Of a DNA stretch of 64,000 nt, positions 11,450-24,000 are shown piece by piece; the first letter of the stretch is position 1, and each line of letters opens with the position of its first letter. Under the pieces are notes generated by a model. That model saw only the letters and a list, made by a program, of their open reading frames with translations. It was not told where the DNA came from and did no database searches. The DNA lies in assembly GCF_008831285.2 (NCBI RefSeq), contig NC_045138.2:15905934-15969933 (forward strand), written 5' to 3'. Made by a program: the position numbers and the translations under genes. This DNA is from Nymphaea colorata (lineage: Eukaryota > Streptophyta > Magnoliopsida > Nymphaeales > Nymphaeaceae).

Positions 11450-13735
11450 ATGGCTACTGCTGCAGTATTGCTCAAAGCATGTATTCTTTTCACAATATGC
11501 CAAATATCTTGGGCATCTTCGCTGCAGGAGCAAGATTCATACATCATACATATGGATGTGTCAAAGATGCCCACTGTGTTCAGCGGCCATGAGGATTGGT
11601 ACAGTACTTTCTTGGCATCAGACAGCTTTAAAGCAGCAGATTCCAGTGATGCCACCATGGTCACCACAAAACCAGTTTATGTCTACACCAATGCCATCAA
11701 TGGATTCAGTGCAATTCTCTCACCATCCCAACTTGAATTGCTCAAGAACCTGCCCGGATTCGTCTCAGCATATCGGGACATGGAGGTGACAAGGGACACA
11801 ACGCACACATTCGAGTTCCTGAATCTCAGCCCTGTCTCTGGCATATGGCCGGCTTCAAAATTCGGTGAGGACGTCATAATTGGAATGGTTGACACCGGAG
11901 TTTGGCCGGAGAGCAAGAGCTATGCGGATGAAGGCATGCCTGAGGTGCCAAAGAGATGGAAAGGCCAGTGTCAATCAGGCATTGGCTTCAGCTCTTCCAT
12001 GTGTAACAGGAAGCTGATTGGTGCTCGCTACTTCAACAAGGGCCTCAAAGCCAAGAACCCCAACCTCACCATCTCTATGAATTCACCTAGAGATGTAGAG
12101 GGTCATGGCACACACACCTCATCCACTGCTGCAGGCAGCTATGTGGAAGGTGCCTCTTATTTCGGCTATGCTGCAGGCACTGCAAGAGGAATGGCCCCTC
12201 GAGCTCGGCTGGCCATCTACAAGGCCCTCTGGGAAGAAGGCAGCTATGCTTCTGATGTCATTGCCGCAATTGATCAAGCAATTTCTGATGGAGTGGATGT
12301 TGTCTCCATCTCTATGGGCTATGACCAAGTTCCCCTGCACCAGGACCCAGTAGCCATAGCTGCCTTCTCAGCAATGGAGAAGGGTATCTTTGTGTCTTCT
12401 TCTGCTGGCAATAATGGGCCAACACTCAGCACCCTACACAACGGCACTCCCTGGGTACTGACAGTCGGAGCTAGCTCAATTGATCGGAAATTTGGAGCCA
12501 CCATCACCCTCGGCAACGGCGTCACACTTTTCGGCGCGTCTATGTATCCTCGGCTGGATTCTTCACTAACAAGGGTGCCTCTGCTTTACAGTGAGGCTAC
12601 CAAGGCCTGCAATTCTAGTGAAATACTCAATAACGTCGGCCACAAGGTCGTCCTATGTGAATTCAGTAAGGATACTACCACGCAGATCTCGACATTGGCG
12701 TCTTCCAGCGTAGCCGGCAGCCTCTTCATATTCAATAGTTCTTCTGATCTATCTGATGTGATCCTCGACTTTCCGGGCGCAATTCTGAGACTTGAGGATT
12801 CAAAAGCCATTTTCAGATACATAGCAAAAAGTAGAAATCCAGTGGTAACCATCAGATTCGGTGGCACAGTCACCGGCACCAAGCCGGCACCTTCTATAGC
12901 CGTCTATACTTCGAGGGGTCCATCGCCTAGCACTCCCATGATTCTGAAACCAGACTTAGTGGCTCCAGGATCGCTTGTATTGGCATCATGGACGATGAAT
13001 TCATCTACGGTGACAGTCGGCCAGAAGAGCCTGTTTACAGATTTTAACATCATTTCTGGTACATCAATGGCCTGCCCACATGCCTCAGGTGTTGCAGCCC
13101 TTCTCAAGTCAGTGCACCCTGACTGGAGCCCTGCCGCAATCAGGTCGGCCATGATGACAACTGCCAGCATTCTAGACAATACCAACAATCCAATTCAAGA
13201 TGAAGGACAGCCGGCTGGGGGACTAGCCATGGGAGCTGGCCAAATTGACCCCAACAGAGCCATGGATCCCGGTCTGGTTTACGATGCCGGACGCGACGAT
13301 TATGTGAAACTGATATGCAGCCTGAATTACACAAAACGGCAGATTCAGACCATAACTCGCTCGCCGTCCCACATCGACGATTGTGCAGATATCGACATTG
13401 ACCTGAATTACCCATCTTTTATTGCTTTCTTCACTGGCAAACATCCTCCTACGGTGAAAACATTTAAAAGGGTAGTGACCAATGTTGGTGATGGCGGTGC
13501 TACTTACAGAGCAGAGATAAAACCAATGAAGGGCTTTGTGGTGACTGCAAGCCCAGAAACTCTGGTGTTCCAGAAAAAGAATGACAAAAGATCTTTCGTG
13601 CTGACAATGGCAAAGACAAGCCCAATGGAGGATGATGTTGTCGGTGGTTCGCTGAGTTGGGTAGAAAGCCAAGGAAACCACGTGGTTAGGAGTCCTATAG
13701 TGGCTACCAAAATAGATGCTAAACCGTTACCGTAA
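11450..13735 (+). CDS. SBT1: Subtilisin-like serine protease, SBT1 type (SBT1.9-like), copy 2
   Basis: This intronless 761-aa paralog of the 3592-5892 gene is collinear with it without internal length change. It has a signal peptide (MATAAVLLKACILFTICQ...), I9 propeptide, S8 domain with PA insert and fn3-like tail. The catalytic set is intact: Asp148 (MVDTGVWPES), His219 (GHGTHTSSTAAG), Asn321 (SSAGNNGP) and Ser539 (SGTSMACPHASG). The upstream ATG used by copy 1 reads GTG here, so translation must begin at the next ATG (11450). Differences from copy 1 are spread over the propeptide, PA and C-terminal parts, and no stop or frameshift is visible. It looks functional and secreted. The promoter region differs by an insertion and a stronger TATA, so expression could differ from copy 1 (inference). 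Confidence 0.95.
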   Translation: MATAAVLLKACILFTICQISWASSLQEQDSYIIHMDVSKMPTVFSGHEDWYSTFLASDSFKAADSSDATMVTTKPVYVYTNAINGFSAILSPSQLELLKNLPGFVSAYRDMEVTRDTTHTFEFLNLSPVSGIWPASKFGEDVIIGMVDTGVWPESKSYADEGMPEVPKRWKGQCQSGIGFSSSMCNRKLIGARYFNKGLKAKNPNLTISMNSPRDVEGHGTHTSSTAAGSYVEGASYFGYAAGTARGMAPRARLAIYKALWEEGSYASDVIAAIDQAISDGVDVVSISMGYDQVPLHQDPVAIAAFSAMEKGIFVSSSAGNNGPTLSTLHNGTPWVLTVGASSIDRKFGATITLGNGVTLFGASMYPRLDSSLTRVPLLYSEATKACNSSEILNNVGHKVVLCEFSKDTTTQISTLASSSVAGSLFIFNSSSDLSDVILDFPGAILRLEDSKAIFRYIAKSRNPVVTIRFGGTVTGTKPAPSIAVYTSRGPSPSTPMILKPDLVAPGSLVLASWTMNSSTVTVGQKSLFTDFNIISGTSMACPHASGVAALLKSVHPDWSPAAIRSAMMTTASILDNTNNPIQDEGQPAGGLAMGAGQIDPNRAMDPGLVYDAGRDDYVKLICSLNYTKRQIQTITRSPSHIDDCADIDIDLNYPSFIAFFTGKHPPTVKTFKRVVTNVGDGGATYRAEIKPMKGFVVTASPETLVFQKKNDKRSFVLTMAKTSPMEDDVVGGSLSWVESQGNHVVRSPIVATKIDAKPLP

Positions 13736-14235
13736 GATTGTTTAGTACATGAAATTCTGGGAATATGATTGAATAATTACAGACTTGATTAAGCAAAAAT
13801 ATTGAAGAAAATGTACAGTTCGGTGGAGCACGTAACTTAGTAATCACTCTCGCTTTCATGTGTAACAGAGAACCCTAAGCCATTCATCTTTGCTACGAAA
13901 TAAAGCAATATTAGATGAGGCCCTACTTTTATTTTTTCTTTCTGTTCTGCATACATTCACTTAAAATTATGTCTCTCAAAACACGTCTCCTAGTTGTGTC
14001 TTTCAATTTTTATTTTTTAAGTCTTTTTCTGGAGAAATGACCCATATAAATAAATGCAATATTTTTGAAAAAGTAATAATAAGAGTTATAATAGTTCAGA
14101 TGTCTATAACAGATTTCATTATTCTAGAAAATTACACCAGTAACTTTTTAAAACTTGGTCATATACTGCTTGAGATTGATGTGGATAAAAATAAGAAGAC
14201 TTTGACTCTCTCTCTCTCTCTCTCTCTCCCTCCCA

Positions 14236-14851
14236 AATCCAACTAATCACCTGAGGCTGAGGATCGAATAGGGGTATTCTTTCTTAAAAGAATCCATCAT
14301 TTAAAAAATTGGTAGGTGTCCAACAACTTCCAGTTTGGTATGAATAAATTACTTTCTTTCGTTTATCTTATATATTCGGATTTGGAATCCGGATGAAGAA
14401 AAGTCTACCATATTTAGATTTTTAAACCAAATCCAAACCATATTATAGGACATTGAACATGAAGCTTTGCTTACAAAATTTGGACGACGGCATCCTTCTG
14501 AAAAGAACCGGAGTTCAAACGGTTCTAACTTTGTGATCTCAAGCTATTAAGATCAGATTCAGTTTCTGACAAGATTAAGCTTAACGAAAACATCAAAGGA
14601 ATGTTAATGACTGTTGTGAGCCAAAAATCATAAGAATGTTAATTTTTTAAAGTTACCCTATAAACCCTAAATTATACGTTCAATCCGAATGATTTTTTTT
14701 TAGTTCCACAAAATCTCACACCTGTCATTCATTTATGCTAATCACTGTATGACAAAAAAAAAGATATTCATAGTGTTCAGTGCCACAAAAAGTTAAGATA
14801 ATTTGAGAGACATGATCAATTGTCCTTCATATATATATAAGAGAATCAATC
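14236..14851. other. Intergenic, no gene recognised
   Basis: AT-rich spacer between subtilase unit 2 and inverted-repeat arm B. No feature recognised. Confidence 0.4.
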
Positions 14852-15930
14852 TATCACAAGCAGTTGTCATCACCAAGTAATTATGCAGAAGGCGTATTAA
14901 CTAGGGGTCCCCAAGAAATGGTCTTCCATGGTGTCGGTATGCGTCATTGGTTGCTACAGGTGGACCGCTGTAATGAGGAAGACAGATCAGCCTCCATAGG
15001 TGATGTAACGCATTACCAGACCAAGTTCCCTCATCCAGCAGTCGAATTTGAAACAGTCACGCCGTATATATACAGATGTGGCTGATTATCACGTCATAGT
15101 AAGAAGCGCACCTATACTTGTACATTGCATTAATCGAACACTTTGTTTTATCTTACATATTTTAGACGACAGTTGAGGCAAAAAATTTCAAGCCCAAGTT
15201 GGAAAACAGCAACAACAGTCACGCATTAAGCCACTTCTGGCGATCTCATTTTAATTCCATTATGATCAAATCGTGTCATCACTGAGCTGACTGTGGGAAT
15301 TTGCCGCAATTGTCTGAAAAATAAGAGATTTAGTGACCGACTACTTCAAAGAAGAGAAAAAGACTCGAAGAAAATTCTTACAGATGAGAGCTAAGGCGCG
15401 GTTTCCCTGAAGACAAAGGTAACTCTGCATTTGGTCTGTTCACACATTATTGAGACTGAGATTCTATTGGAGAGAACCACAAGATATCTGCCCGTGAGTG
15501 CAGAAGAATTCAACGCAGCACAGCACACTTTAATGATCAGCAAAAGCATGGCCCATTCTGTGCTTGGCCATGACTTAGCGGGTTTCTGTCTCTATGTGAA
15601 GCAAAGAGACAAACCAACAGTGGTTGGTGTCAAGGAAGGCATGGGCACTGCCTCATAATGCATTTAACGGACGTTTAACAAATCATATTCTTAAATAGAT
15701 ATAACATCCTAGCCGTTAGACAGTGGTGCACTACCAATTCCACCACTAAACTGGATCTTATTTTCTTCCCCATAATATTGATTGACCTTCCATCAAAGTG
15801 AAGTTAAGGAACATTTGCATGTAAGAGGATGTTTGTTGGTCATGTGATATTCTTCAAGTGCAGTACACTGGGCAATAGTAATAGTATGTTATTGTCCTAT
15901 GTATTTGCCCCAAATAGTAGGGAAGATTCA
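14852..15930. repeat. Inverted duplication, arm B (partner at 8150-9178)
   Basis: This is the reverse-complement partner of arm A. It contains a TATA-like gtatatatac (15064-15073), the conserved splice-like block near 15379-15418 and the short frame at 15452-15658. Confidence 0.8.
15452..15658 (+). pseudogene. Unrecognised short reading frame in inverted-repeat arm B
   Basis: The open stretch reads ...LLERTTRYLPVSAEEFNAAQ..., continues through KSMAHSVLGHDLAGFCLYVK and ends ...VGVKEGMGTAS then a stop. The ATG that could start the arm A frame is ATT here, so this copy needs an upstream exon or is dead. The peptide similarity to arm A, including conservative changes, suggests both derive from a real coding sequence. 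Family not recognised. Confidence 0.3.
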
Positions 15931-18900
15931 TGAAATGTTGTAACACTGTGTTGCATGTATTTGTGGCAGATTCAAAGCTACCCAACATCAAAATTTGTGT
16001 TTGATGGGATACCAGAATGCACACAGGCAAGTCCCATGCATTCCATGTTTGAATTGATGAATGGTTTGCAGAAAGCACATCTAGTCCTCAAACACCACCC
16101 TCCGGTCGTTTGGCAACAAGACATTCAACAGTGTTCAATGAATCTGCCCCAACTATTGGGTAGGTTCATAGAACAATAATTCCCCAAGTGTTCTTCCCAC
16201 CACTAAATGGTATGAATTTATCTTCTGCCTGGTAAGTCCACTGCAGGTTTAGTAGTGGACTTGGACCCAATTAGGTGCAGCTAAGGACAGGCCAGTCCAA
16301 AGCTAAATAAGCACTTGATAGCCCAAAACAATCAGGGACAGATCTGTCTTCTTTCTGGCTGCGCTTGTGGCACAAACCAGAACCATTGCACCCACCTTAC
16401 ACCTCTTCTATGTCTGATGGGAAACACTTGCAGAAGGTAACTTCATGTTACCAGAAGAACCAAACAACGATGAGAAATTATTGTAAGAAAATATTGGATG
16501 GTTGCAATTAGGCATGAGAAGCTTTTAATGTGCACTTAGGGGTTTGAATAGGTTGACATAATTTGCTACTTTAGTTGAGCTTGTAATCAGACTCAATAAG
16601 GGAACTTACATCCTATCAGTAACCAGAATTGAGCTTGACATAATTTAATTCCTTATTAGCTAATCCAATGTCACTTTGCTTCTGACAGAATCAAATTTAA
16701 GATGATTAAACTGCCTACATGGTGTCTTCTCAAGCAAACAAGAAACAGAAGATGGTAGATTTCTATTTGTTTTTAGGTTGATATATTTTTGGTAAGGAGA
16801 GAGAGAAACGATGGCGTTGTCCGGATGTGCGGAACATGCTGTCCCAAGAGGTAGAATTTTTCAGGCCTTTTTCTTGCTGTCCCTCCATATGAAATACTTG
16901 TGGAGCCTAAACTTGCCTGCCAATATCTCTCCCCAAAGAATCAGCTTTGTAGCAGATCATGAACACTCTAGGCACCAACATTATCCAACAGAGTTGATCA
17001 TGTACACATTGAACTTCATTCTAACTTTTTTACCAAGGAACAAGAGAACTAGAGAAACGTGTTCATCCAATCTAACTACACTTCTGCGAATTGTTGACTC
17101 TCTAGAAGCCGACTATGAAGATCTCAACCTCGGTCTGAACAAGCCCAAGATATCGTTTAATGAGACTTTGTAGACGGCACATCTGCAGTGGCCCACGCAG
17201 CAATTTCTGCTGAAAGTATGAAAAGCCAAGTAGCAGGAGAGAGGTTACACTAATCTGTCTCAGTAAACTCGGTCCTTTCTCCACAAATTGCATTAAACTA
17301 GTTCCAGGTTAGGTCCCATTCAGTATTGTGAAGCCCACGTAACTGCACAGTGTTTCTTGAAGACAAAGGAAACTATTTGATCGCCAATTCGTTTTCTATA
17401 TCTGCCAAAGCATTAAATTCTTTGTTCTGTACTTTGTTGCAGTAGGTAGAGTTGGAGACTGCTTCGGTTCGGAATCCTGAAAATTTATTGCCTTCATCAG
17501 TTCTCCAACCATTAATGCTTTCAAATTTACAGATCGCTACAAGTGGAGGATAGATGGTAAGGAAGGAGTTGTGGAGGGTACTCGTTTATGGACGTTTGAT
17601 CAAAGAATCAACATTTGTCCCATTTGGGGCTTGGGAGCAGGATCTTGCAGAAAACAGGCACTGCAATTATGGTTTCTGTAATGACCTCATTGTTTGGAGC
17701 ATCACTGTTGCCATTGCCAGCATACTGTTACAGATGGAGTTGGTGATGCAACTCCATCCTCAAAAGCGACATTTCAGTACCATCTTCAAGAGTTAGACAA
17801 CATTGCTAATGCACTACTGCCCATTGTAATCTTCTTCAAAATGTTCGAGTCCCTGCAACATCCTTTCCTTTTGCTGGTTCAGTATGATATAAAACAAAAA
17901 TTGAGCCAGGACCAACTTTTTTCACCAACCTAAACTGAACGAATTCAGACTTGCGTTGATGTCTAATCTGAATCTGAGTTATTTTTATCCATTTCTACTG
18001 CTGAAAATATGCACGCTCCTTTCAGATTCAATAGGAATCATGCTGGCGTGCAGATGCTGTTGTTGTTGGTACTTCAACTGATGGAGAGGTCTGCAAGTTT
18101 ATGGTCTTGCTCAGATTCACGGCAGCGAAATGTACAACAAATCATGTGGGAGTAAGATTGTTTGCCGGAAAAAATGACAAATCGCTCATGGTTTTCATAT
18201 GATCCGCCATTTGCAATGAAGATGCGCATGCCAATCATAGGGATGTCACTGAATCAGATGCAGGTTTGGATATCCGACAAACCAAACTCCTGAAAGAAAA
18301 CGTCCAATTAAGAAATTGGAGCGCATTCGATTTAAAAAATGACATCAGATTGGAATAGGATTCAATTTTAAACAACCACCTTATTGGATAATAAGCATTA
18401 ATTTGGCCAATTAACTTTTCTGTAACCAATATGCATACATCCAGAAAGTTGGTTCTTAAACATCCAAATTGGATTTTGGATTGGATTGCGTTGTAAGTAC
18501 AGAAAGTCAATTTTGGATTAGACTCGGTTGTGAATTTAGAAGTTGGATTTGGATATTCAGAGTGAGGAGGACGGAACCCCAGCTCCCGGGAGAGAGGACG
18601 AAGTGAATTTATGGTTGTTTCCTTAAACTCAAGAATTGCACCTATCTTATTCTTCAGTCTAAATTGATATAAGCTTTTTATTTGAATTCAAATCTAAATT
18701 TGGATGTAAATATGTAAATAATAAAAGGCATATTTGATTGGACGACTCTGATCTATTGGCTGAATTGAATTAGCAAGGCGGCTAAGGCTGAGTCGCCGAT
18801 TTAGATGTGAACTAGAAAAAAATGTTATTGTAATTATTTTGTAACTAGAAAACTTAGTATAAGAGAAACTTCTAAAATATTTTAAATGTAATTAAAAAAT

Positions 18901-19333
18901 AAGCAGTTTATGGCCCATGGCACTCCATGTGAGCTGATAAATCAGATCGATCTGCCACCTACTGAAATTTGTGAAGCAATCCTATTGACCTAAATATAAA
19001 ACTGAAAAGTCCAGCCAATTTGGTAAAGATGAAATAATCCTTCTGCACACCTTAAAAAAAAAAAAGAAGGTGGGATGAGGAGTAACCAGAAAAGATTCAC
19101 ATCACTCACCAGCAGAAAACAAAGAGCAAGAAAAAAATAAATTAATTGATCAATCAAGAGCAGTGTTACAACCCTAAAGTGAGGAAGACAACATGTAAAC
19201 AGACGCTCATTGAGATCCTAATAAACCTACTGCTCTCTGCATGACAAAAGACATGCACATGTATATAATATAATATGCTTTTATTGGGAGCTCACATTAT
19301 GATAATCCCATACAAAAAAAGAATCCCTCTCAC

Positions 19334-19387
<54 letters not shown>

Positions 19388-19618
19388 TGACACCTGCATC
19401 CCTCTAGCTGTGCGCTTCCAGACTTCCACCGACAGTGAAGAATCTGTCAACAGATGATAAACACAATTAAGAAATAAAAAATTCATTGTTTGGCCGACGA
19501 AGAAACTAAAATTCTTTAAAATATTCCAAAGGAAAAAGAAAGATGGTAGGAAAAGAAAAGAAGGAATACCATGTTCACGTTTCTTCCACAGTCCGGATTC
19601 CCCCCTTCTTCGTCTTTC
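15931..19618. other. Intergenic with possible coding relics
   Basis: No full gene is seen. A coding-like stretch at 17535-17681 (+) follows a good splice acceptor and reads RYKWRIDGKEGVVEGTRLWT... for 48 codons to a stop; I cannot name it. At 18239 a TAGGGATGTC word begins a stretch rich in ggatttggat motifs, resembling the end of the hAT-like element at 42383, but no matching second end was found. A (GA)n tract is at 19339-19385. Confidence 0.4.
19339..19385. repeat. (GA)n microsatellite
   Basis: A pure GA tract lies about 230 bp beyond the stop of the LEA_2-type gene, on its 3' side. Confidence 0.95.
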
Positions 19619-21068
19619 TCAGTCATCAATGTGGCATAGTTTCTGCAGAGACACTTGCTTCCCAAGCTTCGACTGGTCCAGCACTACTGGGCACAGAACC
19701 CCTGTGTAGAACTTGAGTTTCACTAGCTTCCCGAGCACAAACGCTCTTGATCTCACGGTGAATGTGAGATTCATGGGGACAACGTTATTTTCTGGATTGG
19801 TTGTGCTCAGTCCAGATCCACCACCATAGAGGGGAACCCTGTTCCCCTGCAAAGACACACTCACTGTCCTCTGGCTCTTCCTCCTCTGGTAGAAATTCGC
19901 GATCTGTTTGACATTCGCAGCAAATTAATATCAAATTGAACCCTCAAAATGAGTAAAAGCAGATCATATATTATTGGGGAGGAACTAGGAAGCAGAGGGT
20001 TTGCTTACATTTCCGGTAGCAACATTCAACTCTGAAAAGTAGAGATCCAATGGTGTAGAGTAGACATGGATTCCGAAAAATGTGGCAGTGTTTCTATAGA
20101 CAAATTTTACAGTCGAATTCATCGACAGCATGACGGTCTGCACGCCGGATGAATCGGATCCCGCCTGCAAGTTGAAGCTCTCGAAGACAACGCTCTGTAA
20201 AAGAAGCACGCAGATTTGTGAGACCAAGTTGCAATTTCAGTCTAGATCTTTTCTTTCTTCAAGAATGCATCCTAGAAGTGTGTAAAGTTTTACAAACCTT
20301 AGACGCTAATTTTAGACCCACAAACAGATGTAAGACCATGCATCTAGTTCAAGCTCTAAATTCATGAGTAAAAAAATCTACGCATGCCCAGCAAACAACC
20401 CTCCAAATGTGCCATAGCAGATCTAATAGAGACCATACAAAGATTGGTGAATATGATCATAGCTATTCAGTGTGAGAATTTTTATGGGGTTTTCACAGAT
20501 GATCAATGTGGCATCACAATTTTGTGGATTTCTATTTGAAAGGGGGGAGGGAAGAGAAAGGAGAGAAAGAGAAGGGAAAGCTGACCTTCATGGTGACAGT
20601 TGGCTTCTGAGGACGAGCAGCACCCCAGAGGATCAAGGAGAAGAAGGAAAACAGAAGGATGAAGCTAAGAACGAAGATGAGGAAGTAGCAGCGACGGGGG
20701 ATCCCCTTGTCCTCTTCCTCTTCCTCGAGCAGCCCTTCCTCTTCGATGGCAGGAATGTTCCGCCATGGCTTCCCGCCCTTCCCGCCCCTGCCGTTGCAGT
20801 CGTGGGGGGAGATCTTCCTGGAGCCGGATTTCAGGGAGCCGGAGACCCTGCTGGTGGAGGACTCGCGGGAGTGGCGACCCAAGGACGAATGGGAATGGGG
20901 AGGGGACCCCATGGGGCTGAGCACCGGCGTCGACTGCAGCGACGTCTTTTCCCCATCGTGGGAGTCGCGGGACGGGCTCTGCACGTAATACACCGGCCGC
21001 CGCGGCGGCGATCGCGTCGGCGACGACGCGGCGAGGCTCGTCACCTCCGAATCGGACTTGGCGTGCAT
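19619..21068 (-). CDS. LEA_2/NDR1-HIN1-like single-pass membrane protein
   Basis: Three exons join in frame: 21068-20586, 20194-20009 and 19903-19619, giving 317 aa. Junctions are AAG/GTCAGC..TTTTACAG, AAT/GTAAGC..CAAACAG. Residues 1-126 are a Ser/Pro-rich cytoplasmic region with the plant-conserved RRPVYYVQSPSRDSHDGEK block and an acidic run (EEEGLLEEEEEDK). Residues 127-150 are one strong membrane segment (CYFLIFVLSFILLF...). The remainder is an extracellular-type LEA_2 beta domain (FKVYR-like: VKFVYRNTATFFGIHVYSTP; later LTFTVRSRAF). The N-terminal block matches, from memory, an Arabidopsis group of LEA-like proteins (At1g45688/At5g42860 type) of unknown function. A role in stress or defence is inferred from the wider family only. 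ATG 21068 starts the conserved MHAKSDSEVTSLA sequence, so the start is secure. Confidence 0.88.
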
Positions 21069-24000
21069 CTCTTCAGTCCTGTCTCGAGTTCAGACGAAGA
21101 AGAAGAGGGAGGCCTCTCCTCTCTGCTTCTTGATTTTGCGGCGAGAACCCAAACCCTCCAAGTTTGGTATCGATTCGTTGCTAGATCTGAAGATGGCAGA
21201 CAAACTAAGAAAAAGTAAAACGCTTTCCTTTTCTTTCTCACTCTTCTGCTTTTGCGTAACTCTCAGAAAGCAAAGCAAGTCTGTATAAGAGAGAGAGAGA
21301 GAAGAGGAGCAGGAAGAAGAAGGAAGGAAGGAAGCTTCACTCTGGTGTGAAGTGCGTTAATGGTGGCTTGGTACGAAAATGCATGTTGCCATTCATGGCT
21401 GTGAAAGTCCACTATTCGGTGGAGATCAATTATTACAGTAGCAAAATTTACAGTCAAGGGACAGTTATTTAACCATAATCCAACCTACTGCCTTTACCTT
21501 TTTCATTTTCTCTGATAGAGGCCTTTCTTTTAACAACAATTCAACAACTCATTTCAAGGTGTGGCTATCCAAAGCAAACCGCCTTTTTCCTTTATCCTTT
21601 AATTAAAGTATTACATTACTTATAATGCAAATAGAATAACTTTGACAAGAATCAAGTTGATAATCATATTTTTATTGTTCATGACCTTTAAAAATAAGAA
21701 CTCATTTTCAAATGAGAAAATCAAACGAAAGAATCAGTGTTTCCAACTGTAACCCATTTTTCATGTCATTACAGGCTTACAGGGGCTTCCAAAATCACAA
21801 AAGTGCTTTATTTACAAAAAAAGAAGATTTTGAGTGCATATTTGGAGTTATGACTAAAAGTGGTGTCGCATGTAAAAATTTTGCCGCGGGAGGGTGCGTT
21901 TGTGCTGGTGACAGGTAAGATTGCAGCTGGAGGTCAGAGCTGTGTCTTTTCTTCGACTAAAATTGATTTCTTGACAAAATCTAGTCGGTTTTATTTTTCA
22001 ATAGATTATTCATTTATTTCCTTCGTAAAAGAAATAATAAATTCGGAAAAATTTATTAAAAAATTTCGAAGATGTTGGTGTTTGAAAATTTGGTTCGTTT
22101 TTTCCAGGGAACAAAGATAATATATTTGAATTAAATTATTTATCTAACTATTTTCTCATGTTCGAATTTATAATATTTTTTAGAATATTGTAATGGTTGA
22201 AAAAGCCTAGAAGCGTAAAAGATTCCGATAGATCGACGCGTCATCGTCAGATCTGGTCGGACTACGGATCCCCGACTTTTTCTCTCAAGCTAAAATCTTT
22301 AAAAGTAAATTTCAAGTTAACGCTAAATTACAAACAATGAAGTAGATTAAAAGCAATATAAACACATTTTGGAAAAAAAGGGGGATTTTCTTATAAAGAT
22401 CCAAGAAATTAAATGGTGTTTGATCATTCACTCAAGATTGACAATAAATTCATACTACGTAAGATTTGTTTTTTAAATAAAAATGAGACGTAAGCAACAT
22501 GAATCACTTATCATCATGTAAAAGATTGATGTAGATTAATGAAACGCTATAATTTAGAACAGATTCATAAAACATTGTGTTACTGTTTCGGTTGTCAACT
22601 CCATCTCCCTCAAATCCACTTCGCATATAAGAGAAAAATGATTCTAAACTTGAGACTGTCAATGATTAGATATCTTAACAAACACAACCTTAAAAGCTAC
22701 TCTCAAGGGATATTTCTTATATATTATATATATATATATATATATATGTTATGTTTTGTTTATATCATTGCATAATTGAAGCTTTTAAAGGTTTTGTTAA
22801 GAAATTAAATTTGCATTTTTTGGGTAGATTGTATCATATATATATATAAAAAAAAAAACTTAAGAACCAAATTAGGTCGTCTGATAAGGTGCGACACCAT
22901 GACCAAGTTAAAAATCAAAAGTGGAGCCACATATAGGTTGGTGAGGGCGCTTGCCACACTGCACCTCAGGATTTCTTTATTTTTCAATTAATATCTTTAA
23001 ATAGTTTGTCTGTTAACTGGATACCAAAATCTATGTCGGATGCTCCCATTCAGTTTTTTTTTTCCTTACTCAACTACTGCTTAGCAGTGTGTCATCTCGG
23101 ATCCAAACCTATAAGCAGCCCTGAACCATAAAAGCAAGAAAACATTAACTCATCTTCATGGCATTACACACCTTGAAAATTTGTGTCTGAATTCAAAGTT
23201 TGAATCCAACTAAATTAATAGGTTTTTATTTATTTATTTTTTTCTACTTATATTATATTGATGTCAGACGCAAACCCTAATACTAAATCCAAATCCGGTT
23301 ATTAATAATAATTTATTTTTCATTTACTCGTCGTCAAAAATACTATTGAAATTAGACTTGATAATCAAATAAATCTCCCTAGGAGGGGAAGAATATTGCA
23401 CTCAACGGCGAATATGCTTGAAAATTATGTCAAATAACATGTCATCTTAGACTTGCTCCCGTAAACACAGGCACTAGTAGACAAGGCCGATTCAGATCGT
23501 GAATCATGCATTCACTAATTTATTATTATTTTATTTAATTCTTCGCTAAATGTCCAACAGATTTTGCTAAAGAAATACTTTTACAATATTGAGAATAAAA
23601 AAAAAAGATCGTTAATTAAAAAATAAATAAACGTTAATGTCCTCATGTGACCTAAAAGAATCATCGATTTGTTCTCTTCTCCAAATGTTAAGAGGTGTTT
23701 GAATGGTGGCGAAAGGGATTGCTTTTTTGTCTCAGGGAGACGGTGCGCCAATTATCAAAAAAGCCGCCGCGTTTCAAGGGGTGTGACAGAAAGTCGACGG
23801 CTCCGAGACGCTTTACCCCGTGAGAGTTGGATCTTGGCTTCATCGAATCGAATCTAACAATATGCGAATTTGAACCCTATTTAAAATATACTTGTTTTTT
23901 GACATATTTGTGTGGTGGGATCCAGATTGTACTCCAATTTCCCACTTCATTTGGATTTAGTTTCAGATTAAAACTTAAACGAAGCTGCATATCCAAACAA

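Larger units (their letters stand above)
11120..14235 (+). repeat. Tandem duplication unit, copy 2 (subtilase plus flanks)
   Basis: This is the partner of 3340-6560. The 5' flank carries an extra segment of roughly 40 bp near 11309-11350 that copy 1 lacks. The 3' flank stays alignable to about 14235, where a short CT microsatellite begins. Confidence 0.85.

Noticed and set aside
20472-21218. 248-codon plus-strand frame over the LEA_2-type gene
   Set aside because: It is antisense to exon 1, low-complexity (Gly/Arg/Pro) and without domains.
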